Shown here piece by piece: positions 1 to 6,693 of a DNA stretch of 7,797 nucleotides; the first letter of the stretch is position 1, and each line of letters opens with the position of its first letter. Both the position numbers and the translations under genes were made by a program. The notes under the pieces are model-generated. The model was not told the DNA's origin, searched no databases, and saw only the letters and a list, made by a program, of their open reading frames with translations. The stretch is from Anaerolineae bacterium (GTDB taxonomy: Bacteria; Chloroflexota; Anaerolineae; Aggregatilineales; Aggregatilineaceae): contig JADLHR010000255.1 of the NCBI GenBank assembly GCA_020848665.1, positions 1 through 7,797 on the forward strand, in the 5' to 3' direction.

Positions 1-134
1 AGCGCGTGCACGGCAGGCGGGACCTGCGCGGCGCGGGGACGCTCCCCTGCGGGCAGCAGGTGCCCACAGTCGGCACAGATCAGGGCGTCTGCCGGGTTTG
101 CGCGCTGGCAATTCTGGCAGACCTGGGTGCTCAC
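1..134 (-). CDS. Zinc-ribbon protein, N-terminal part only
   Basis: This reading frame starts at a GTG (134-132) and runs off the left edge, so only 44 residues are visible. They contain two CxxC knuckles, C6-x2-C9 (CQNC) and C20-x2-C23 (CADC), ten residues apart, which is the layout of a small zinc ribbon that binds one Zn ion. After the ribbon the sequence becomes Pro/Ala-rich and looks like a linker to a domain outside the window. The start is supported by a GGGAG ribosome-binding site (147-143) eight bases upstream, lying inside the end of the acyltransferase gene. Only one base separates the two genes, so they are almost certainly co-transcribed. In many bacteria such ribbons are fused to FHA, membrane or other sensory domains, but the partner cannot be seen here, so no function is assigned. 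Confidence 0.75.
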   Translation of the reverse strand, partial: MSTQVCQNCQRANPADALICADCGHLLPAGERPRAAQVPPAVHA

Positions 135-135
135 C

Positions 136-1236
136 TCAGTACTCCCGTTTGACGCTGGGCGCGATCAGCGTGTTGCTCGACCCGTTGGCGAAATGGAGCG
201 TGCGCTCCGGCAGCATCCGCGCCTGGTAGCCGTGCCCGGCCGCCCAGTCGAGCGCCTGATACAGCGCGCCTAACCCCTGCACCACGCGATCGGCGCGCGC
301 ATAGCCCAGGCGGTAGCCCAGGAAGATCGGCGTCCGCCGGTAGAAATCGAGCGCCACAGCCAGCGCATCCCGCAGCCGGGCGGGATCAGTCAGCTCGGGA
401 TAGTCGGCCAGTGGACGAGCGTCCGCCAGCCTGTAGTTGCGGTAGACAACCTCAAGCAGCACGTGGCGATGGAAGTAGTACGCCAGGTCCGCCCCGTGCG
501 GGATCGCGCAGTCGTCCGGCAGCGCCACCGGGCGACCATCGGGCGTGGTCACCTCCAGCCGGAAGGCGTAGCAGTCCTCGACCGGCGCTGCGCCGTGCCC
601 GTTGAGCGGCGCGGGGATCAGCGCCTGGATACGCGCCATCATCTCGTCGCTGGCCTCGTCGATCGCCTCGCGGCGGGCGCGCGCCGAAGTCGGGTTCGGC
701 ACCGGGGGCATCAACGCGCCAATATTCACGCTCAGCGGCGGGCGCCCCAGGCGCAGAATGCGGCTCACTGCCCCGCGCATCCCGCCGAAGCCGATCGGCA
801 GAATTGGCGCGCCAGTCCGCTGGCTGAGCCAGGCAACGCCGGGCCGCGCCGAACGGATCGCATCGTCCCAGATACCGCCCTCAGGAAACGCGCCGAGCAC
901 GTGCCCGCGCTCCAGGACGGCGCTCGCCTCTTGCAGGGCCGCCCGGTCCACATAGCCGCGCCGGATCGGAATGAACTTGTACCAACCGGCGATCAGCGAG
1001 AACGTCGCGTCCATCGGCACGTCGCCGTTACCGACCAGCTCAGGGATGTGCGGCAGATTGACGACCATCAACGCAGCCTCAATCGCCGCCAAGTGGTTAC
1101 CGATTGCGATATAAGGGCCGTGCCGGGGCACATTCTCCAGCCCGCTGACCGTCGTGCGTGTCAGGAGCGCCTGGAAGGCGCGGCCCATCCAACGAGCCGC
1201 CTGCCGGCGGTAGAAGTAGCGAACCCGCTTGGACAT
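136..1236 (-). CDS. PlsC-like 1-acylglycerol-3-phosphate acyltransferase with extra C-terminal domain
   Basis: The 366-residue product resembles the PlsC/LPLAT family, which transfers acyl groups to lysophosphatidate or related acceptors at the inner face of the membrane. Residues 40-180 hold the family blocks: GNHLAAIE around His48, the acceptor-site segment YKFIPIRRG (86-94), and the FPEGG block (117-121). Two departures stand out. The catalytic HX4D motif reads H48-x4-E53 (codon GAG), and the usual EGTR/EGGR-type block is followed by IWDD. Family members are often about 200-250 residues; here residues 210-366 form an additional domain I do not recognise, with no obvious membrane segment. 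The ATG is preceded by GAGG about 12 bases upstream, a rather long spacing. The gene has its own likely promoter and is followed directly by the zinc-ribbon gene. Acyltransferase fold is likely; activity and substrate are uncertain because of the altered motif. Confidence 0.85.
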   Translation of the reverse strand: MSKRVRYFYRRQAARWMGRAFQALLTRTTVSGLENVPRHGPYIAIGNHLAAIEAALMVVNLPHIPELVGNGDVPMDATFSLIAGWYKFIPIRRGYVDRAALQEASAVLERGHVLGAFPEGGIWDDAIRSARPGVAWLSQRTGAPILPIGFGGMRGAVSRILRLGRPPLSVNIGALMPPVPNPTSARARREAIDEASDEMMARIQALIPAPLNGHGAAPVEDCYAFRLEVTTPDGRPVALPDDCAIPHGADLAYYFHRHVLLEVVYRNYRLADARPLADYPELTDPARLRDALAVALDFYRRTPIFLGYRLGYARADRVVQGLGALYQALDWAAGHGYQARMLPERTLHFANGSSNTLIAPSVKREY

Positions 1237-1265
1237 TCGACGTGTTTATCCTCGCCATCACAGCG

Positions 1266-1288
1266 CCGCCGGCCAACGCTGCCGGCGG
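1266..1288 (-). other. GC-rich hairpin in acyltransferase leader
   Basis: The arms 1266-1273 (CCGCCGGC) and 1281-1288 (GCCGGCGG) are perfectly complementary over 8 bp around a 7-base loop. No T-tract follows on either strand, so it does not look like a terminator. If transcription starts near 1307, it lies in the 5' leader, about 30 bases from the acyltransferase start. It could affect message stability or translation, or be incidental in GC-rich DNA. Confidence 0.4.
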
Positions 1289-1313
1289 AATTCACCCAAT
1301 CCACCCGCCAGAA

Positions 1314-1319
1314 ACTATA
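1314..1319 (-). promoter_or_regulatory. Possible -10 element for acyltransferase
   Basis: On the minus strand these bases read TATAGT, a good -10 match, about 80 bases before the acyltransferase ATG and downstream of the sigma gene's terminator, which is where a new promoter is needed. No convincing -35 hexamer is found 16-18 bases upstream, so the call rests on the -10 and its position. Confidence 0.4.
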
Positions 1320-1380
1320 ACCTACCTGCCGGGCGCCTGCATCATTTTCTGTCGTTTTTCTGGCGCGCTGGCGCATCTGC

Positions 1381-1420
1381 ATAAAACACGAACGACCGGA
1401 TGGTGTTGTCCGGCCGTTCG
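1381..1420 (-). terminator. Intrinsic terminator of the sigma-factor gene
   Basis: Arms 1409-1420 and 1389-1400 form a 12-bp stem with an 8-base loop. The single non-Watson-Crick position becomes a G-U pair in the minus-strand RNA but an A-C mismatch in the plus-strand RNA, which indicates the direction. The minus-strand transcript continues into TGTTTTAT (1388-1381) right after the stem. The hairpin starts about 56 bases after the sigma stop codon and separates that gene from the acyltransferase unit. Confidence 0.85.
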
Positions 1421-1427
1421 CGCTCAG

Positions 1428-1457
1428 ATAGAGTCTGATAGAGTCTGACAGAGCTTT
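1428..1457. repeat. Three tandem 10-bp units
   Basis: GATAGAGTCT occurs twice back to back (1428-1437, 1438-1447), followed by a degenerate third copy, GACAGAGCTT (1448-1457). The array lies between the sigma stop codon and its terminator. It may be a product of replication slippage; no function is evident. Confidence 0.7.
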
Positions 1458-1476
1458 CAGATAAGCGAGTTATCCG

Positions 1477-2568
1477 TTATTCAAGGTATTCGTTCAGCCC
1501 GTAATCGGCCTGCATCTGGCGCAGCCTGCTCAGCGCAGCGTGCTGCAACTGGCGGATCCGCTCGCGGCTATAGCCCATCAACTGGCCGATCTGCGACATA
1601 CTGTGCGTATCGCCATCATCCAGCCCAAAGCGCAGGCGGATGATCTGCGCCTCGCGGTGCGGCAGCGCGCCCAGCAAGAAACTGATCGACTCGACCAGAA
1701 GCTGGCGCGCGGCGGCTTCTTCCGGCAGCTCGCTCTCCTGGTCGGCGACCAGATCGGCGCGCGGGCGGTTCTCTTCGTCGCCGATCAGCTCGTCCAGCTG
1801 AACCGGCTCGCGGGCGGCCATCATTGTCGTCTCAACCTGTTCGGCGGTCAGCTCGGTCTCGCTCGCCAGCTCCTCGTAGGTTGGCTCACGACCCAGCTCC
1901 TGCGCCAGCCGCTCGCTGACACGGCGCAGGCGGCCCCAGCGCTGGCCCTGGTTGATCGGCAGGCGGATAGTGCGACCCCGGTCTCCGGCGGCGCGGGCAA
2001 TCGACTGGCGGATCCACCACGTCGCGTAGGTGCTCAGGCGCACGCCGCGCGCCGGATCGAAGCGGTCGACGGCTTTCATCAGGCCAAGATTGCCTTCCTG
2101 GATCAGGTCCGGCAGCGGCAGGCCGCGCCCCTGATATTTCTTGGCAATCGAGATCACCAGGCGCGTGTTCGCCATAATCAGCTCGCGGCGGGCGGCGTCG
2201 CCCAGCTCGACCACTTCGTCGAGAGCATCGCGCGTTTCATCCGAGTTATCGTTGTTGCGACGCTCGGCGGCCTCGTTCGCAGCCTGGACCAGCCTGGCGA
2301 GCGCCTGTTCGCGGTCAGTAGGAATCGGCTCGGAAATGGGGCGGATGTCTCGAAAATAGAATTGCAGCATGTCGGCGTCGGCCGGCGGGATATAGCTGGC
2401 ATTATTGGTGTACTCGGTTGCTTCCACGATTTCTCCATTCCTTTCGGGTGAAGTCGCGGCCAACTCTTTCAACAGCGCCTCGACTTCGTGAAGGGTCAGA
2501 GCTTCAAGCAGCTCAGCGAGAGTCGTGGGGTCCAGGGAAGCGCCGGAGAGATCCAGTCTGGCTACCAT
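1477..2568 (-). CDS. RNA polymerase sigma factor, sigma-70 family (RpoD/SigA-like)
   Basis: The 363-residue protein directs RNA polymerase to promoters. Region 1.2 is recognisable near residues 66-95 ([10 protein letters not shown]). Region 2 spans about 125-205: the 2.1 core-binding helix ([17 protein letters not shown]), 2.2 ([18 protein letters not shown]), and the aromatic melting segment of 2.3 ([15 protein letters not shown]). Region 3 follows (about 207-285, [10 protein letters not shown]). Region 4 spans about 295-350, with [18 protein letters not shown] and the helix-turn-helix SRERIRQLQ. Typical acidic region 1.1 is missing, and the usual long insertion between 1.2 and 2.1 is only about 30 residues. 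The recognition helix ends [12 protein letters not shown] rather than the primary-sigma RQIEAKALRKLR, so a group 2 (alternative, primary-like) sigma is quite possible. The ATG at 2568 is chosen because AAAGG lies nine bases upstream; an in-frame GTG at 2628 would add 20 residues without comparable support. Confidence 0.95.
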   Translation of the reverse strand: MVARLDLSGASLDPTTLAELLEALTLHEVEALLKELAATSPERNGEIVEATEYTNNASYIPPADADMLQFYFRDIRPISEPIPTDREQALARLVQAANEAAERRNNDNSDETRDALDEVVELGDAARRELIMANTRLVISIAKKYQGRGLPLPDLIQEGNLGLMKAVDRFDPARGVRLSTYATWWIRQSIARAAGDRGRTIRLPINQGQRWGRLRRVSERLAQELGREPTYEELASETELTAEQVETTMMAAREPVQLDELIGDEENRPRADLVADQESELPEEAAARQLLVESISFLLGALPHREAQIIRLRFGLDDGDTHSMSQIGQLMGYSRERIRQLQHAALSRLRQMQADYGLNEYLE

Positions 2569-2577
2569 TGCTGTACG

Positions 2578-2605
2578 CCTTTCCACGTGCAAGCGGGGGG
2601 CTTGC
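2578..2605 (-). promoter_or_regulatory. Ribosome-binding site and adjacent leader hairpin of the sigma gene
   Basis: GGAAAGG (2584-2578) is the purine-rich site that decides the ATG start at 2568. Five bases upstream in the message, arms 2600-2605 and 2589-2594 (GCAAGC/GCTTGC) form a 6-bp hairpin around a loop of five C residues. The hairpin leaves the binding site free, so it may act as a 5' stabiliser or have no role. Confidence 0.55.
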
Positions 2606-2660
2606 GGGCCGCACCATTGGTACAACACCAGCCATCTTCATCCTACACGTTCCGACCCCA

Positions 2661-2700
2661 GATTGCAATATAATTATGATTAGAATAAGATAAACATTTA
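2661..2700. promoter_or_regulatory. AT-rich promoter island upstream of the sigma gene
   Basis: This 40-base stretch is sharply AT-rich in an otherwise GC-rich window and sits 90-130 bases before the sigma start. On the minus strand it offers several -10-like hexamers (CATAAT, TATATT), consistent with a promoter for the sigma gene. On the plus strand it contains a perfect TATAAT (2669-2674). No good -35 hexamer is found at normal spacing on either strand, so the exact elements are unresolved. Confidence 0.45.
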
Positions 2701-3132
2701 CTCCAGACGCGCCCGCTACCTTCACGATAACGAGACGCCGGATTGCCGATAAGCCTGAAGCTGGTTGAGCGGCCGGGTTGAGTGGGTGTATTTTCCATCC
2801 TCTCGCGCTGACTCATGGCTTTAATGGGTACCAGCCTACCGCATTCTGCCTCAACGATATGAGATCATCGCGGGAGCGGCATGGACTAGATGGTTTATTT
2901 AGCTATAGGTCAGATGGGGGATTTGAGCGGCAGGCGCGACACCAGCAGGGCGTTTTGGCCGGGGGACGTGCTCCGCGCTAATCGACATGTGGAGCTTTGG
3001 CGCCGAAAAGATTAGAATTAGGCAGAAGAAAGCCTTAGAGGCATGAGGCTGCCAACCGGTCCGTGCCCTGTATTGACCGTTGCGCTTTGCGTAGCGCCCG
3101 GGTCCGTGGGCGATCGGTTCGAGACACGCCAA
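2701..3132. other. Gene-free stretch before the CPBP protease
   Basis: I see no credible gene here. The open frames (plus strand 2778-2981, minus strand 2899-3132) have no ribosome-binding site, no domain-like sequence and a composition unlike the neighbours. No tRNA, SRP RNA or other known RNA was recognised. Small items are a direct repeat GGTTGAG at 2763-2769 and 2776-2782, and TAGAAT at 3013-3018 on the plus strand, a possible -10 for the protease gene without a matching -35. Base composition is less GC-rich than the flanking genes. Confidence 0.5.
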
Positions 3133-3828
3133 ATGAACGTTTCACCGTTGAATGCGCCTAAGCGCAAAACAGGCGAGCTGCCGCTCGTCGAGCCGGTTGA
3201 GCAAGACGCTCAGGCCGGCCGGCCTCCGCCGGTCGAGCCGCCTCCGACCCGCCCGAGCGAACTGGCGGCTTATGGCCTGCTGTTGGGCGTCGCAATGATC
3301 GCCGTGGCCGCAATCTGGCGGTCTGTGCTTGGTTATCAGCCCGTATCGACGTGGTTTCCGGCAGACCGCTGGGTGTTCTATCTGCTGCTCGGCGCGCTGG
3401 CCGGGTTAGTCTTTTCCATCGCCGCGTGGGCTGTCTTCCGTCAAGTCCCTTCTTTCCGACACATCAAGACGCTGATCCTGCGCACGATCGATATGCAGAC
3501 GCTCTCGACACGCCACGCGGTGATGTTCGGGCTGATCGCGGGCATCCCAGAAGAAATCCTGTTTCGCGGGGCAGTTCAGCCCGCGCTTGGCTGGCTGCTG
3601 ACGGCGCTCCTGTTCGGCGCGCTGCACGGCGTTACGCCCGCCTATTTCGTCTACGCGTCGCTGGCGAGCGTGCTGCTGGGTAGCTTGGCAGACTGGAGCG
3701 GCGGGCTGTGGGCGCCAATCGCGGCGCATACCACGATCGACATCAGTATGTTTCTGCTGCTGATGCGCACCTGGCGGCGGCGCCAGCAGCGCGCTCATCG
3801 TCAGCGCAAGCGCCTGGAAAACCCCTGA
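3133..3828 (+). CDS. CPBP (CAAX/Abi-type) intramembrane metalloprotease
   Basis: The product is a 231-residue membrane protein of the CPBP family (related to Rce1-type CAAX proteases), glutamic intramembrane endopeptidases of mostly unknown substrate in bacteria. The three family motifs are present: E140-E141-x3-R145 (EEILFR), F161-x3-H165 (FGALH), and H199-x3-D203 (HTTID), the last using Asp where Asn is also common. Hydrophobic segments lie near 43-62, 81-101, 128-138, 150-164, 170-188 and 194-211. The first 40 residues are a Pro/Glu-rich cytoplasmic-looking tail, and the C-terminus is strongly basic (RTWRRRQQRAHRQRKR). The start is uncertain: an in-frame ATG at 3043 would add 30 residues that do not look like part of the fold, and neither start has a clear ribosome-binding site. 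The later ATG is preferred on composition. The gene stands alone and converges on the gene at 3849-4253. Confidence 0.85.
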   Translation: MNVSPLNAPKRKTGELPLVEPVEQDAQAGRPPPVEPPPTRPSELAAYGLLLGVAMIAVAAIWRSVLGYQPVSTWFPADRWVFYLLLGALAGLVFSIAAWAVFRQVPSFRHIKTLILRTIDMQTLSTRHAVMFGLIAGIPEEILFRGAVQPALGWLLTALLFGALHGVTPAYFVYASLASVLLGSLADWSGGLWAPIAAHTTIDISMFLLLMRTWRRRQQRAHRQRKRLENP

Positions 3829-3838
3829 CAGGCTGATC

Positions 3839-3868
3839 CGCTGGCGCGTCAGATTCGCGCTTCCAGCG
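3839..3868. terminator. Weak hairpin at the convergent gene ends
   Basis: CGCTGG (3839-3844) pairs with CCAGCG (3863-3868), and the inner CGCG (3845-3848) with CGCG (3856-3859), leaving a three-base bulge and a 7-base loop. It lies just after the protease stop codon and overlaps the last codons of the opposing gene. No T-tract follows on the plus strand, so termination is only a possibility. Confidence 0.25.
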
Positions 3869-4253
3869 CCTCGATAACCTGCCGGAACAACTCGATCCGC
3901 AGCGTGACATCGGGCTGGGCGGCGAGATCGGCCTGCTCAATCGAGATCACTTCCAGGCCAGGAAAAAACGCCTCATAATCCAGGTGCCCCAGCGTCGCCG
4001 GATCGTCGATATGTACAATCAGCGGCTTGTAATAGCCGTTGCCATTCAACCGCCCCGCGACCGCTTCCAGATCGCCCACGGACAGCACCACCAGGAAGTC
4101 ATGCCGGCGCTGGAGGTCGATCTCTTTCGCGTGGGCGTAGTACACCAGGTCGAAGCGTGCGCGCACGTAATGCGAGAGCAGCGTCACTACCGCCTGGGTC
4201 TGCTGGTCGGGCGCGGCGATCACGCCGCCAAAAGGTTTGCGTGAAGAATTCAT
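3849..4253 (-). CDS. Uncharacterised 134-residue protein
   Basis: I do not recognise this protein. It is soluble in appearance, with no signal peptide or membrane segment. The pattern of short hydrophobic strands (AVVTLL, FDLVYYAHA, DFLVVLSV, KPLIVHIDD, LEVISIE) separated by helical stretches suggests a small alpha/beta fold, perhaps Rossmann- or receiver-like, but no phosphoacceptor or nucleotide-binding motif is evident. The C-terminus (TLRIELFRQVIEALEARI) looks like an amphipathic helix. The ATG is preceded by AGAGAG about 11 bases upstream, and codon use matches the neighbours, so it is probably a real gene. It is divergent from glmS across a 540-base region and convergent with the protease gene, with 20 bases between their stop codons. 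No functional partner is implied by the context. Confidence 0.7.
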   Translation of the reverse strand: MNSSRKPFGGVIAAPDQQTQAVVTLLSHYVRARFDLVYYAHAKEIDLQRRHDFLVVLSVGDLEAVAGRLNGNGYYKPLIVHIDDPATLGHLDYEAFFPGLEVISIEQADLAAQPDVTLRIELFRQVIEALEARI

Positions 4254-4311
4254 CAGCGTCTGATCTCTCTAATAATGCGTCAATGATGCGCCGAGCTTAC
4301 CTAGTGGCCTG

Positions 4312-4317
4312 ATTCTA
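4312..4317 (-). promoter_or_regulatory. Possible -10 element for the 134-residue protein
   Basis: On the minus strand these bases read TAGAAT, about 60 bases before the ATG at 4253. The hexamer 17 bases upstream (TTATGT) is a poor -35. An 8-bp palindrome GGAATTCC (4320-4327) falls in the spacer; whether it is an operator is unknown. The surrounding 4318-4375 is AT-rich compared with the rest of the window, as expected of a divergent promoter region. Confidence 0.3.
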
Positions 4318-4404
4318 CAGGAATTCCTTCAAAAACATAAAAAAGATACTCGCGTGCCGCCGATTTTTATAGGTCTTTGATAGGCGCGCAGGCCGAAAGC
4401 CGTG

Positions 4405-4410
4405 TATACT
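4405..4410 (+). promoter_or_regulatory. Possible -10 element for the glmS transcript
   Basis: TATACT lies about 77 bases upstream of the ribozyme cleavage site and is the best plus-strand -10 in the region. A near-consensus -35 hexamer, TTGATA (4377-4382), is 22 bases away, longer than the usual 16-18, so the two may not belong together. A start near 4417 would give a leader of about 375 bases before glmS, enough to include the whole ribozyme. Confidence 0.4.
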
Positions 4411-4487
4411 GCGAACAAATCCGCTCTTTGTGCGACGCCCGCATCGGGCGCAGGAGGCGCCGCGAGCCAGTAAACGAGGGGACCCTA

Positions 4488-4695
4488 GCGCAAGGCCCTG
4501 CCGAGCACGGCAGGGAAACGAGGTGGCGGTTTCTCACCATAGGGTGAGACTAACTCCGGACGCTCCGGGGGAAAATCGAGGCTTCTGCGGATGCCGCCAG
4601 GGCGCACACCACCGCCCTCGAGCGTACCCCTCCCAAACGCAGCCGCGTCACAAAGACTACGGGTAACCGTAGCCCAGAACCACGCGGCAGTGGTG
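4488..4695 (+). ncRNA. glmS ribozyme: glmS ribozyme (glucosamine-6-phosphate-dependent self-cleaving RNA)
   Basis: This RNA cleaves the glmS message when its product binds. Predicted cleavage is A4487|G4488. Visible elements in order: GCGCA just after cleavage, whose CGCA (4489-4492) pairs with TGCG (4586-4589); P1, 7 bp, 4496-4502 with 4509-4515; core strand ACGAGG (4518-4523); a 6-bp helix 4524-4529 with 4594-4599; core strand ATCGA (4575-4579); P3, 4600-4604 with 4613-4617; P4, 7 bp, 4642-4648 with 4682-4688; its capping hairpin CTACGG-GTAA-CCGTAG (4657-4672); and the pseudoknot of the P3 loop CACCAC (4607-4612) with GTGGTG (4690-4695). From memory of the Thermoanaerobacter ribozyme, the order is the same while several paired bases differ in a compensating way. 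Additions here are two hairpins (4532-4549, 4554-4570) and a 24-base P3-P4 spacer. Position just upstream of glmS confirms the identity. Confidence 0.95.
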
Positions 4696-4780
4696 ATCGA
4701 CCCAGCATTGGCTCTGCTCGTCCAATCCGGTCTGTTAGCTGGCGGGCGCCGCCTGGCCGACCCTGCGCCGCGCCTGCCCT

Positions 4781-4787
4781 GGGAGGA
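4781..4787 (+). promoter_or_regulatory. glmS ribosome-binding site
   Basis: GGGAGGA sits six bases before the glmS ATG and is the strongest such site in the window. It lies about 85 bases beyond the end of the ribozyme, so ribozyme control would act by message cleavage and not by masking this site. Confidence 0.85.
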
Positions 4788-4793
4788 ATCCGC

Positions 4794-6635
<1,842 letters not shown>

Positions 6636-6638
6636 ATC

Positions 6639-6653
6639 CGCGCGCGGCGCGCG
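6639..6653 (+). terminator. Weak terminator-like hairpin after glmS
   Basis: CGCGCG (6639-6644) and CGCGCG (6648-6653) form a 6-bp GC stem with a CGG loop, four bases after the glmS stop. The following TAGTCTCTTTA is only moderately T-rich. It may attenuate transcription into the next gene or be leaky; it is not a clear terminator. Confidence 0.35.
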
Positions 6654-6693
6654 ATAGTCTCTTTAACACATCACGGACAGGAGCAGCGTGGAG

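Noticed and set aside
463..1320. Open plus-strand frame of 285 codons opposite the acyltransferase
   Set aside because: The product is very Arg-rich without domains; the acyltransferase on the other strand is supported by motifs and gene spacing.
1540..2451. Open plus-strand frame of 303 codons opposite the sigma factor
   Set aside because: It mirrors the codon pattern of a clear sigma-70 gene, has no ribosome-binding site and shows no family features.
2778..2981. Short plus-strand frame of 67 codons in the gene-free stretch
   Set aside because: No ribosome-binding site, no recognisable motif and unusual composition; probably chance.
3111..3131. GGTTCGA, resembling a tRNA T-loop
   Set aside because: No acceptor, D or anticodon arm can be drawn around it.
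2899..3132. Short minus-strand frame of 77 codons overlapping the protease upstream region
   Set aside because: No ribosome-binding site or motif, and it overlaps the likely leader of the protease gene.
3810..3869. Long imperfect inverted repeat GCGC(C)TGGAA / TTCCAGCGC across the convergent gene ends
   Set aside because: The loop exceeds 40 bases and the right arm is shared with a tighter hairpin (3839-3868), so the long form is less likely.
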